Positions 16,702 through 25,004 of a stretch of 64,000 nucleotides of DNA are shown in pieces. Both the position numbers and the translations under genes were made by a program. The stretch's first letter is position 1. Each line of letters opens with the position of its first letter. The stretch comes from Rhizosphaericola mali. GTDB taxonomy: Bacteria > Bacteroidota > Bacteroidia > Chitinophagales > Chitinophagaceae. Under the pieces are notes generated by a model. That model saw only the letters and a program-made list of their open reading frames with translations. It ran no database searches and was not told the origin of the DNA. Location of the stretch: assembly GCF_004337365.2 (NCBI RefSeq), contig NZ_CP044016.1:4135507-4199506 (forward strand), written 5' to 3'.

Positions 16702-17892
16702 TTATTGAGCAATTTTATTCGCATATTCTTTTAATGGAGTTATAAATTTGCTTCGATCTTCAATATACATGTTCGTCATGAAAATTATCCCACAATTTTT
16801 ATTAAAGAGAATATTTGTACTTACTCCGGGATCATCTCCATCATGGCCGATAAAACCATCTGTATATAAATTCCAGAATATACCTTTCGTTCTAGTTGAC
16901 GTATTAAGATTTTCCGGGGAGGTATTAGGATAAAAAGCAGGTGAAAACATTAATTTCACAGAACTGTCACTTAATATCTTTGAATTTCCGTTCAACGAAT
17001 TAATCATTTCTATCTCATATTTACTTAACTCTTGAGCTGATGTTATTAGTCCTCCATCGGGATATGTAGTTAAAGAATAAAATGGTAAAGAGGAGTCTAA
17101 ATCTAAGTAGGGTAAAGCATGTTTTTTCATATTTACATCACTTAAATACCATCCTGAATTATACATCTTTAGTGGATGTAAAATATATTTTTTTGTGAAA
17201 TTTGCAAATGATATTCCTGCTTTGATTTCAATTAAATATGCCGCTAGTGCAGAAGCGATATTACTGTAATTATATCTTTCTCCGGGTTTACTTTTGTAAA
17301 AATTTCTACTGTTATATATTTCACCTTTTATATTTAGATAATTTTGTAAAAATGTTTCTAGAGATGTGTCTCTCAATCCTCCCGTATATCCATTTTCTCT
17401 CAAAATGGAGTAAGCTTTTTGATTAGTGCTATCTGTAATTGTAAATTTATAAGATTTATGATATACACTATCATTATCAATAATACTAGATGTATGGGTC
17501 GAAAGCTGTTTGATTGTTATTGGAATATTTGGGAAATTGGGATTAATAACTTTAAAAGGCAATATGTCGTTTATATTTGTTTCTAACGTAAAATATCCAA
17601 GTTCAATAGCTTTCATCAACGCAACTGCAATAAAGGTTTTACTTACAGAACCTATATTTTCTACTGTTTCTGTTGTGTAGGATATTCTTTTATAGTTGTC
17701 TGCAAACCCCCAACTTTTTTCATAAACAATCCCTTTTCTATTAGTTATTACTACAGTAAATCCTGGAATTTTTGTATTGATGAATGCTTGAGTTAATTTA
17801 TAATTTAAGCTGTCAATTTCTTCTCTTTGGGCGAATAGAGTTTTAAAACAAAGGATAATCAGAAAGTTTAGAATCAAAATTATCTTTTTCAT
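16702..17892 (-). CDS. Secreted serine hydrolase, beta-lactamase class C / DD-peptidase-like
   Basis: The 396-residue protein has a signal peptide (KKIILILNFLIILCFKTLFA) and the SxxK motif in NIGSVSKTFIAVALMKA, the Tyr-x-Asn motif in GERYNYSNIASALAAYLIE, and GHDGDDPGVSTN in place of the third (K/H)xG box. These define the beta-lactamase-related serine hydrolase family, which includes esterases, D-amino peptidases and true class C enzymes. No evidence points to antibiotic hydrolysis. It is convergent with the methyltransferase gene, 5 bp apart, and lies just downstream of apaG. Confidence 0.86.
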   Translation of the reverse strand: MKKIILILNFLIILCFKTLFAQREEIDSLNYKLTQAFINTKIPGFTVVITNRKGIVYEKSWGFADNYKRISYTTETVENIGSVSKTFIAVALMKAIELGYFTLETNINDILPFKVINPNFPNIPITIKQLSTHTSSIIDNDSVYHKSYKFTITDSTNQKAYSILRENGYTGGLRDTSLETFLQNYLNIKGEIYNSRNFYKSKPGERYNYSNIASALAAYLIEIKAGISFANFTKKYILHPLKMYNSGWYLSDVNMKKHALPYLDLDSSLPFYSLTTYPDGGLITSAQELSKYEIEMINSLNGNSKILSDSSVKLMFSPAFYPNTSPENLNTSTRTKGIFWNLYTDGFIGHDGDDPGVSTNILFNKNCGIIFMTNMYIEDRSKFITPLKEYANKIAQ

Positions 17893-17908
17893 TTTTAAAA
17901 GTAAATTT

Positions 17909-18295
17909 TTAATTCATTTTTAGAGGAGCTACCAATTCAAAAGCTGGGATTTTGACTTCGAATAAGTGCTGATTATCCAAATTTTCAAAGTTGTAGTAGC
18001 CTAGCATTCTTCCCATTTCGGAATTAAGATTGCAACCGCTCATGTATTGAAATGTGTTGCCTCCGTTGATCACTGGTTGCAAGCCGACGACGCCTTCACC
18101 TTGTACTTCACGGCGTTCATTATTACTGTCAAATATATACCATTGACGGCTGAGTAATTTTACGGAAAAAGAATTGAGGTTTTCGATCGTAATTCTATAG
18201 GAAAATATAAACTCATGCGCCAAAGGATTGCTTTGGCCATTTTGGTAAAAAGTTTCAACACTTATCTTGATACCTTCTGAGATTAAAGAGTTCAT
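17909..18295 (-). CDS. apaG: ApaG (DUF525) protein
   Basis: The 128-residue single-domain protein matches ApaG: ISVETFYQNGQSNP, FSYRITIENLNSFSVKLLSRQWYIFDSN, VQGEGVVGLQPVINGG and FQYMSGCNLNSEMGRMLGYY. This immunoglobulin-like fold is linked to cobalt/magnesium resistance and to phosphate or dinucleotide binding, but its reaction is not settled. The length is typical. It lies 16 bp upstream of the serine hydrolase. Confidence 0.93.
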   Translation of the reverse strand: MNSLISEGIKISVETFYQNGQSNPLAHEFIFSYRITIENLNSFSVKLLSRQWYIFDSNNERREVQGEGVVGLQPVINGGNTFQYMSGCNLNSEMGRMLGYYNFENLDNQHLFEVKIPAFELVAPLKMN

Positions 18296-18347
18296 ATTTG
18301 ATAAAGGATTTTGATGTCCTTACGAAGATAAGTAAACTGAATAAAAC

Positions 18348-18373
18348 AAAAAAAGCGCTTTTTCAAGCGCTTT
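18348..18373 (-). terminator. Rho-independent terminator of the YdeI-like gene
   Basis: On the minus strand a 9-bp stem (AAAGCGCTT/AAGCGCTTT, 18373-18365 with 18360-18352) with a GAAA loop ends in a T-run. It lies 4 bp after the stop at 18378. Confidence 0.9.
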
Positions 18374-18377
18374 AATT

Positions 18378-19058
18378 TTATTTTTCTAATGGATTGGTTT
18401 TACCCGCCAATAGTTTTTCTAGCATTTCTTCCAATCTTCTTTCTTTCACTTCTTCTTTTTTTGCGCCTCGAATCCAAGTCACATATTCTTTTTGATTGAT
18501 AGAAGGAAGAGATACGAAGAATTCTCTTGCTTTGTCATGTTTTTTGAAAAGCATATTAATTTCTGTTGGTAAGACAGAAAGCTTTTTTTCAAATTTTCTA
18601 CCCTCAGACTGGTCAGAATCTATTTCTGCCAATACCAATTCACCATCTTCTTCCAAAGAAACTTCTTCCGCTTTAGGAAGAGAAAACAAGATGGCTTTCC
18701 ACACATTATCCAATTCCAACTCTTCACCAGGGCCGTATCCCTTATTGATTAACACATCCCAAGTACAACTTTTATTCAAATCAGTAACGATTTTACTACT
18801 TGTTTTTGGGAAAGAAATCCACAATTTGCTTTCTCCATGTAATGCAGGAAATACCTCTTTTAAAATAGCGCACAATTGATTGTTATTGATTGCAAAAATT
18901 AATGCAAAATCAATCTTTTTACGCTTCAATAAAGGGGTTACATTTTTGGAAAAAGAAAGTTTGACAAATTGTTTTTCAATAGAGGAAGGTAAGCCTTGAA
19001 TTAAAATAGTTTTATCACTTTCGAGCTGTAATTTATCCAGAAAACTTTGATTAGACAT
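18378..19058 (-). CDS. YdeI/OmpD-associated family protein
   Basis: The 226-residue cytosolic protein ends with AREFFVSLPSINQKEYVTWIRGAKKEEVKERRLEEMLEKL, the signature of the bacteriocin-protection YdeI/OmpD-associated domain. The first ~130 residues (IQGLPSSIEKQF, LWISFPKT, WDVLINKGYGPGEELELD) resemble a DUF3052-like N-terminal module. The biochemical role is unknown. It has its own terminator and a 132-bp upstream gap. Confidence 0.75.
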   Translation of the reverse strand: MSNQSFLDKLQLESDKTILIQGLPSSIEKQFVKLSFSKNVTPLLKRKKIDFALIFAINNNQLCAILKEVFPALHGESKLWISFPKTSSKIVTDLNKSCTWDVLINKGYGPGEELELDNVWKAILFSLPKAEEVSLEEDGELVLAEIDSDQSEGRKFEKKLSVLPTEINMLFKKHDKAREFFVSLPSINQKEYVTWIRGAKKEEVKERRLEEMLEKLLAGKTNPLEK

Positions 19059-19125
19059 TCTTAGCTTTTAATTAAGATTAAACATTCAGAGTGCAAAATT
19101 ACGAAATTTCCAGCACAGGATAAAG

Positions 19126-19155
19126 AAAAAACTCCGACTTTTTGCAAAAAGTCGG
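19126..19155 (-). terminator. Rho-independent terminator of the M48 lipoprotein gene
   Basis: On the minus strand CCGACTTTTT (19155-19146) pairs with AAAAAGTCGG (19143-19134), followed by AGT and six T. It lies 35 bp after the stop at 19191. Confidence 0.85.
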
Positions 19156-19190
19156 CGGATATTACTAAAAAAATGTTATAAAATACAAAA

Positions 19191-19997
19191 TTATTTTATG
19201 GGTTTGTAGTATCTGAGTGCCTCTGGCATCTCTTTTTCTAGTGCTGCAATTCTGGTTGCGTCCGATGGATGACTACTTAATAGGGCAGGAGTGCTGCTGC
19301 CATTACTCAATGCGGCCATTCTTTTCCAAAATGGAATCGCTACCTGTGGATTATATCCTGCCATCGCTGCGAATATTAATCCATAATGGTCCGCTTCTAA
19401 TTCATCTTTTCTGCTAAAATGCATCATTCCAACTTGAGTGCCAGCTCCGTATAAAGAATTAAATAAAGTTTTTGCAGTAGGATTGGAGCTTAGTGCAACG
19501 CCTCCGAGAGATTGTAAGCCAGATGCTACAAGTTGTTGGCTATATTGTTCTTTTCCATGTTCTGCAACCGCATGTGTAATCTCGTGTCCCAAAACGATAG
19601 CAAGGGATGCTTCATTTTGCGTTACGGGTAATAAACCAGTGTAGACTACCACTTTTCCGCCGGGCATACACCATGCGTTTACTTCTTTGCTATCAACTAG
19701 ATTAAATTCCCATTGATATCCTGCTAGTGGATTGCCTTTACCAAGTGAACTGTAATATTGTGTGATGGCATTTGCGATTCTAGAACCTACGCGCTTTACC
19801 ATTTCAACATCTTTGTTTGTTGATAGAGTGACTACTTTGTTTTGAGAAAGAAATTGTTTGTATTGTGTCAAAGCCATAGATTCCATCTCCTGATTGGAAA
19901 CAAGAGATAGTTGACTTCTTCCTGTAATTGCATTGGTGGAGCAACCAGATACAATGCCTGCAAATAGCAGTATGAATGGTACAATTTTTTTTAACAT
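19191..19997 (-). CDS. M48 family metallopeptidase, lipoprotein
   Basis: From the start MLKKIVPFILLFAGIVSGCS the protein has 268 residues and a lipobox (VSGC), so it should be lipid-anchored. The zinc site is VLGHEITHAVAEHGKEQ (HExxH) with the third ligand in RKDELEADHYGL. GCMPGG-type WCMPGGKVVVYTG precedes it. This is the Oma1/BepA-like periplasmic M48 group, typically engaged in outer-membrane protein quality control. The 10 codons upstream of the chosen ATG (MLYPTYLFKY) are rejected because the signal peptide starts at the second Met. Confidence 0.92.
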   Translation of the reverse strand: MLKKIVPFILLFAGIVSGCSTNAITGRSQLSLVSNQEMESMALTQYKQFLSQNKVVTLSTNKDVEMVKRVGSRIANAITQYYSSLGKGNPLAGYQWEFNLVDSKEVNAWCMPGGKVVVYTGLLPVTQNEASLAIVLGHEITHAVAEHGKEQYSQQLVASGLQSLGGVALSSNPTAKTLFNSLYGAGTQVGMMHFSRKDELEADHYGLIFAAMAGYNPQVAIPFWKRMAALSNGSSTPALLSSHPSDATRIAALEKEMPEALRYYKPIK

Positions 19998-20057
19998 ATA
20001 TTTGAATAAATAGGTAGGATATAACAATCAATTGTTATACCAAACAAATATAATCTA

Positions 20058-20096
20058 CAAAAAAATAGAGCTGAGTTAACTCAGCTCTATTTTTTA
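20058..20096 (-). terminator. Terminator overlapping the plsY stop codon
   Basis: A stem of at least 10 bp (TAGAGCTGAG at 20066-20075 with CTCAGCTCTA at 20080-20089) is extended by A/T pairs on both sides, with a TTAA loop. The plsY TAA lies inside the outer stem. It can work in both directions. Confidence 0.9.
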
Positions 20097-20771
20097 TATT
20101 TCAGTATTATTAGACTTATTCTTTCGCTCTTCTTTTCTACGATCTCGACCTTTGAATATCGGCACTTTATTTTCTGTTCCTTTTAATAAGCGGTTAATAT
20201 TTTTCTGATGGGTTAGTATAACTACCAAAGCTACTGCTATGGAAAATATCCTATACGATTTGATATCGTCATTAAAAATAAACAATATTAAAACGGTAAA
20301 TGCAATACTTGAAAGAATAGAACTCAATGATACAAAACGAGTTAAGAATAAAACTAAAATGAATACGCCAGTGCAACAAAGTGCTACTTCCGGTTGAATA
20401 GCGATAATCATCCCAAATAGTGTTGCAACACCTTTTCCTCCTTTGAAATGAGCCCAGATAGGAAAGATATGTCCTAGCACGGCCGCAATTCCCAAACCAA
20501 TCATCAAATTGGTACGAATCATTTCGTGTTCAGGACCTAAGTATCTTGGAATTAATATGTATAATGATGTGGCAACAATACCTTTAACCATATCGACCAC
20601 CATTACAAACGTGCCCCATTTAGGACCCAAAATTCTATATGTATTGGTTGCACCTGCATTACCGCTACCAAATTCTCTAATATCAAAATTGAAGAATCTT
20701 TTACTAACCCAAACTGAGGTCGGAATCGAGCCGATTAAATAAGCAAGTACAATTAATAAAGCCTCTTTCAT
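20094..20771 (-). CDS. plsY: Acyl-phosphate:glycerol-3-phosphate acyltransferase
   Basis: The 225-residue membrane enzyme makes lysophosphatidic acid from acyl phosphate and glycerol 3-phosphate, the first step of phospholipid synthesis. AYLIGSIPTSVWVSK, REFGSGNAGATNTYRILG (motif 1 with Ser/Arg) and HIFPIWAHFKGGKGVAT (motif 2) are conserved, within about five membrane segments. A basic tail (RRKEERKNKSNN) is cytosolic. pssA elsewhere in the window acts later in the same pathway. Confidence 0.95.
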   Translation of the reverse strand: MKEALLIVLAYLIGSIPTSVWVSKRFFNFDIREFGSGNAGATNTYRILGPKWGTFVMVVDMVKGIVATSLYILIPRYLGPEHEMIRTNLMIGLGIAAVLGHIFPIWAHFKGGKGVATLFGMIIAIQPEVALCCTGVFILVLFLTRFVSLSSILSSIAFTVLILFIFNDDIKSYRIFSIAVALVVILTHQKNINRLLKGTENKVPIFKGRDRRKEERKNKSNNTEI

Positions 20772-20884
20772 TTATCTTTTTTGGTGAAAAACGTTTCCAA
20801 AGATAGGAAATTTAAATAATATGCACATTTTCTCTTTCACGATGTGAATAATAAAAGTAAAAGGATTACAATAATTTGCCAAAA

Positions 20885-21706
20885 TTATTTTTGGTACAAA
20901 ACAGAAATCCATTGGCGACGCGCTTGTGTATTACAATGTCTCCAGCCAGATTGATTTGCTTTTTCTTGAATCGTAGATTCATCTTCTGCCAATAAACCAC
21001 TTAGCAAAATAAATCCCTCTTTTTTGACTTTTTTATCCAAATCTTGCCAATTGTCCAAAATAATATTGCGATTGATATTTGCCAAAATAATATCAAAATT
21101 TTCACTGGGAAATGCTATAATAGAAGAGGCTAATTGCACTTCAATGCTTTTGCAATCGTTTTTCTGTACATTTTCTTCTGTATTATCAATGCTCCAAGGA
21201 TCATTGTCGATGGCGATGATTTCTTTTGCTCCTAATTTCTCCGCCAAAATGGCTAAAATCCCTGTTCCTGTTCCGAAATCTAGTACTTTTTTGCCAGTAA
21301 AATTCAAATTTTGCATTTGGGCGATCATCATATACGTCGTTGCATGATGTCCCGTGCCGAAACTCATTTTAGGAGTTATTCTGATTTCGTATTGTACATT
21401 TTCGATGGGCAAATGAAAATCAGCACGAATCCCCACAAAATCATCTACTTGTATAGGTTCAAAATTTGATTCCCATAATGCATTCCAGTTTTGCTCCTCA
21501 ATTGTATTGATTTGATAGGAAAAATGGTTTGTTTCAGAAATAGTTTTCAATACATCTTCCTCATAATCAAGGGCATCGATGTAGGCTTTCAAGTCTGTAT
21601 CTGTTTGTTCAAAACCGTCAAAGCCAATATTGCTCAATAATCCAATATATAAATCCACCAACGAATCGTCTTGTACTGGAATGAGAATCTCTTTATAATT
21701 TTTCAT
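20885..21706 (-). CDS. prmA: Ribosomal protein L11 methyltransferase
   Basis: The 273-residue protein has an N-terminal substrate-recognition domain (about 1-100) and a SAM-binding domain with ITPKMSFGTGHHATTYMMI, VLDFGTGTGILAILAEKLGA (motif I) and ILANINRNIIL (the NPPY-like catalytic motif). PrmA trimethylates ribosomal protein L11. It starts 2 bp after the MlaE permease gene and is likely translated from the same leftward mRNA. Confidence 0.93.
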   Translation of the reverse strand: MKNYKEILIPVQDDSLVDLYIGLLSNIGFDGFEQTDTDLKAYIDALDYEEDVLKTISETNHFSYQINTIEEQNWNALWESNFEPIQVDDFVGIRADFHLPIENVQYEIRITPKMSFGTGHHATTYMMIAQMQNLNFTGKKVLDFGTGTGILAILAEKLGAKEIIAIDNDPWSIDNTEENVQKNDCKSIEVQLASSIIAFPSENFDIILANINRNIILDNWQDLDKKVKKEGFILLSGLLAEDESTIQEKANQSGWRHCNTQARRQWISVLYQK

Positions 21707-21708
21707 AT

Positions 21709-22452
21709 TTATTGTAAAATAAAACTTGTTATAATGTAATCAAATATGATCAACACAATACAATTTAAAGTAATGCTATAGGTTGATCTTTTACTTAAAT
21801 CTTTAACTGTCCCAGAAAAGGAATACCCACAAAAACCTGCAATTGTAGAAATAAGAATGGAAAAAATAAGAGACTTTATTACAAGCATTTCTACACTTAA
21901 ATTTTGAAAATTGAATTGTAAGCCGATTAAATATTGTGCTGCTGGTATCAAGTTAGTTGCATAGCACAGAAACCAACCTCCTAATAAACTTACAATTATA
22001 GAAATAATCAATAGACAAGGGATCATAATAAATGAGGCTAATACAAAGGGAAATACGATAAATGATGCTGTATTTATTCCCATCGTTTCTAAGGCATCGA
22101 CCTGTTCGTTCATTTTGAGATTCCCTACGTAAAATGTCATTCTAAAACCAACGACGCAAGCAATTAAAGCAGACATTCCTGTAGGGGTTAATTCCAACAA
22201 TAGAATTTCTCTAGTAACCATTCCGACCATATAAGGAGGTACAACTGGATTGTCGATCATTTTTTCACAAACCATTACCATCACCATTCCCATGCAAAAG
22301 GAAATAATGATGATGATCGGTAAAGTCTGCACACCGACGATATAGCAGGATTGGATAAATCGTTTCCAAAGCATACCAAAATTCTCCGGGCGACGAAGCA
22401 TCCGGCGAAACATAATCATATATGCTCCTAAATCTTCAAAAAAACGTTTCAT
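21709..22452 (-). CDS. mlaE: MlaE-type ABC transporter permease
   Basis: The 247-residue form starts MKRFFEDLGAYMIM. The frame extends to 22497, but a TAnnTTTG box at 22495-22502 overlaps that upstream start, so 22452 (or 22455) is favoured. The DUF140 pattern is clear: IVGVQTLPIIIIISFCMGMVMVMV, REILLLELTPTGMSALIACVVGFRMTFYVGNLKMNEQVDALETMGI. It has about five membrane segments. MlaE is the permease of the phospholipid transport system that keeps outer-membrane lipid asymmetry. No MlaF ATPase or MlaD partner lies next to it. Confidence 0.9.
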   Translation of the reverse strand: MKRFFEDLGAYMIMFRRMLRRPENFGMLWKRFIQSCYIVGVQTLPIIIIISFCMGMVMVMVCEKMIDNPVVPPYMVGMVTREILLLELTPTGMSALIACVVGFRMTFYVGNLKMNEQVDALETMGINTASFIVFPFVLASFIMIPCLLIISIIVSLLGGWFLCYATNLIPAAQYLIGLQFNFQNLSVEMLVIKSLIFSILISTIAGFCGYSFSGTVKDLSKRSTYSITLNCIVLIIFDYIITSFILQ

Positions 22453-22494
22453 CATAATTTGCAACCCCTTCAGTTCAACTATTGTATCAATGAA

Positions 22495-22502
22495 CAAAGG
22501 TA
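22495..22502 (-). promoter_or_regulatory. Bacteroidota -7 box for mlaE-prmA
   Basis: On the minus strand the bases read TACCTTTG, a TAnnTTTG match, 42 bp upstream of the chosen mlaE start. It decides against the longer ORF start. Confidence 0.6.
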
Positions 22503-22544
22503 AGTAATCAAAATTTGGAATGAACGCGGTATTTAAACATTTGT

Positions 22545-24044
22545 TTAAAATAAGTGCAGCCCAGTATTCATTAGAAGGTTATAAAGAATACCAAAAAACA
22601 AGAAATACATCAAGGATATAGCAAAGTAGCGCAATATCGGTTGATAAAATTTTTTAAATGGCACCAAAATAATAATATTGAATAACAAAGATCCAAATGC
22701 TACTACGAAATTAAGCAAAGCCAAAAAGCCAATAAAAATAATGGCAAATAGTGCTGGTCGAAATACAATACCCGAAAACAATCCATAGAGCATCCCACAA
22801 CAGCCGGCTATTAAAATGGTCCAAAGTGCATATTTGATTCCCAATTTGCAATTGAGTTTGAAATAAATACGATTAGACAGTTTTTCTGATTTTTTTAGTT
22901 TAGGCTTGTCAGTTTTGTATCGTTGTTTTTTCCATCTAGGTTGCCAGATAATAAATCCGGTTATAAATAAGGCTAAAGGAATTAATCCGCCTAACATAGC
23001 CAAAATCCTCGTAGGCATTCCGCCAAACGTTCCATAATGTAAAGGCATCAACCAACTTAAAATAGCATTACCAATATTGGGAAATTCTCTACTAGTCATG
23101 AGTATTTTACCAGAATATTGATCTATGACAGCCATCTCTCTATTGCCTTCTTCGTTGCCTCCGGATGATTTTAAGTCCAATCGATAAGCGCCGAGCGAAT
23201 CGCTGGGCAACGCAATACCCATAGCTTTACTTTGGGGAAAAGCAATAGCTCCCTTTTGAATTGCTTGCTCCAATGTCTGCGGCGATTTTCCCTTAATGTA
23301 TGTAGATTGTTTGGAATAAATTTCTGATGCAATATTGGGCGATTTTCCACTGAGTAAAAACGCTAATCCAACAATAGGTAAATAAAATGTGATACAAAAA
23401 CCAGTTAAGGAAAGTATAGTAACAATTGGAGCGGAGTAAAATCCCAATATATTATGCCAATCATAATTTTGACGTTTCCAATGCGCTCCTTTCTTAACAG
23501 TAAGGACTGATTTAAGATTTTTCCACTGTTTGGGTATCCAAAGACGTAAACCACTTATGGTCAGGATTAACAAGATCAAAGATGCAATTCCCGTTACATA
23601 TTGTCCATAAGATTCAATAAGTAAAGACGTATGTATACGCATTACTACATTGATAAATCCACTTTCATACAACCTTTTTCCACATATATCTCCGTTAAAT
23701 GGATTGACAAAATATTGTTTTTGCTCACCATAACTGTAAAATATATAGGTTGATGTAGGATTTTCATTGGGCTGATAGATATAATTAACCGCAATTTTGG
23801 GATGCTCTTTGTGAAAAATCTGATAGACGGCATCAGGGGAAAGACGTTTTTGAGAAGAAAGAACTTCAAATAATTTTGGATTCAGTGCTTTGTCAATTTC
23901 GTCTCTAAATACTAAAATGCTTCCTGTCAATGCGATGATGGCAATAATACTCCCAGCAATTATACCAAGATATAAATGCCATTTACCATACCAGGATTTT
24001 TGATGACGATCCCAGCTGCGAAAAAACTTCCATTTTTTACCCAT
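22545..24044 (-). CDS. PepSY domain membrane protein with C-terminal membrane extension
   Basis: The 499-residue protein begins with a cytosolic stretch rich in Trp/Arg and HLYLGIIAGSIIAIIALTGSILVFRDEID, the first helix of the PepSY_TM family (PiuB-like, tied to iron or siderophore uptake). Periplasmic PepSY parts follow, with further helices at about 150-170 (RIHTSLL before it), 200-235 and 345-365. The core ends near residue 375 (IIWQPRWKKQRYK). About 100 more residues with three or four helices follow, which is longer than the usual family. It overlaps a 31-codon ORF upstream. Confidence 0.85.
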   Translation of the reverse strand: MGKKWKFFRSWDRHQKSWYGKWHLYLGIIAGSIIAIIALTGSILVFRDEIDKALNPKLFEVLSSQKRLSPDAVYQIFHKEHPKIAVNYIYQPNENPTSTYIFYSYGEQKQYFVNPFNGDICGKRLYESGFINVVMRIHTSLLIESYGQYVTGIASLILLILTISGLRLWIPKQWKNLKSVLTVKKGAHWKRQNYDWHNILGFYSAPIVTILSLTGFCITFYLPIVGLAFLLSGKSPNIASEIYSKQSTYIKGKSPQTLEQAIQKGAIAFPQSKAMGIALPSDSLGAYRLDLKSSGGNEEGNREMAVIDQYSGKILMTSREFPNIGNAILSWLMPLHYGTFGGMPTRILAMLGGLIPLALFITGFIIWQPRWKKQRYKTDKPKLKKSEKLSNRIYFKLNCKLGIKYALWTILIAGCCGMLYGLFSGIVFRPALFAIIFIGFLALLNFVVAFGSLLFNIIILVPFKKFYQPILRYFAISLMYFLFFGILYNLLMNTGLHLF

Positions 24045-24132
24045 TCTTTTCCTTATAGAAAAATCTCATCTGCATAAAGATGAAATAAAGACCTATAAAA
24101 ATCCCAGCTATATATTCGTGTGAATATTCCAT
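24037..24132 (-). CDS. 31-residue predicted small membrane protein
   Basis: The ORF starts MEYSHEYIAGIFIGLYFIFM, with one hydrophobic segment (residues 8-20) and a basic end (RFFYKEKNG). An AGAGGAAA stretch directly before its ATG is a good ribosome-binding site, unusual in this phylum. Its stop overlaps the PepSY start (AATGGGTAA) by 8 bp, which suggests translational coupling. It may be a small accessory subunit of the PepSY protein or only a coupling leader. Confidence 0.5.
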   Translation of the reverse strand: MEYSHEYIAGIFIGLYFIFMQMRFFYKEKNG

Positions 24133-24201
24133 TTTCCTCTAATCTTTTTACAAAATTGGAGAAAAATGAAGGATTTGTTATTACGAAATGCGGAAATTTA
24201 C

Positions 24202-24939
24202 TTATTGGGAAATAATTGTAGACGATACGGTATAAATGCCACCTTGTCCATTAGCAACACCCTTTAGATATATTGTATATACTCCTCTTGATTGAAAATT
24301 GAGCGTAGATCTACTTATTAAGACTGTTGAGTCAATTGCTTTCAAATAATTAACATGCCATACACCTGAAGGAATTTGGAAAAATGCGGTTCTGCTACTA
24401 TAGGTTTCTTGGTCATTAAAATATCTATTCAACGAAGGCCACAATGTGTCTGCCCTAGCAGTACGCCCATCTTGTGAAAATACAAAATTCACAATCGGAG
24501 TGAAAGGTGCTAAGTCTATGATACGAATTTTACAAGTATCGATATTGGGAATTGTGGTATTATCATTGAGAATTACAGATGATACAGCATCACTTACCAA
24601 TGAGCTATCTGCAATATTCACAACTGGAGCTAAATACATTGAGTAGTTAACTCCAGATTGCAACTGCTGAATTCCATTCACCAAGTCTGTTGAACTACCA
24701 GTTTCGTTAATTTTTATGGAATAAATTTTTGGTTCTCCATAAGCATATGAGGTAGATGAGTCATAAGTTAAACTACTAACTAATTTATTATCATTCGTGT
24801 AGATATCATATGTATGCCCTGGATAAGCGTTGGTAAATTTCATCGCTGTCAGTGCAGGGACAGATGAATCATTTTTTGAACATGAAATTAGGAATATGAA
24901 CAAACCTAAAGCAATAAATAATAATGTTGTAATTCTCAT
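24202..24939 (-). CDS. DUF4397-like lipoprotein
   Basis: The 245-residue protein has a lipoprotein signal (LFIFLISCSK), followed by two Ig-like repeats typical of DUF4397: AMKFTNAYPGHTYDIYTNDNKL and CKIRIIDLAPFTPIVNFVFSQDG, each a strand set with an aspartate/alanine-rich turn. A final segment, QSRGVYTIYLKGV, completes the fold. It is probably displayed on the cell surface or in the periplasm. Its function is unknown. It is transcribed leftward toward the PepSY unit, 69 bp from the small ORF. Confidence 0.75.
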   Translation of the reverse strand: MRITTLLFIALGLFIFLISCSKNDSSVPALTAMKFTNAYPGHTYDIYTNDNKLVSSLTYDSSTSYAYGEPKIYSIKINETGSSTDLVNGIQQLQSGVNYSMYLAPVVNIADSSLVSDAVSSVILNDNTTIPNIDTCKIRIIDLAPFTPIVNFVFSQDGRTARADTLWPSLNRYFNDQETYSSRTAFFQIPSGVWHVNYLKAIDSTVLISRSTLNFQSRGVYTIYLKGVANGQGGIYTVSSTIISQ

Positions 24940-25004
24940 TTTAAAGGTTCAAAATTAATACAGTTTTATTTATCCGAAATTTTTTTCATGAAAATGCAAC
25001 AATA

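Noticed and set aside
16702-17892. Antibiotic resistance beta-lactamase
   Set aside because: The SxxK and YxN motifs are shared by many serine hydrolases; nothing shows beta-lactam specificity.
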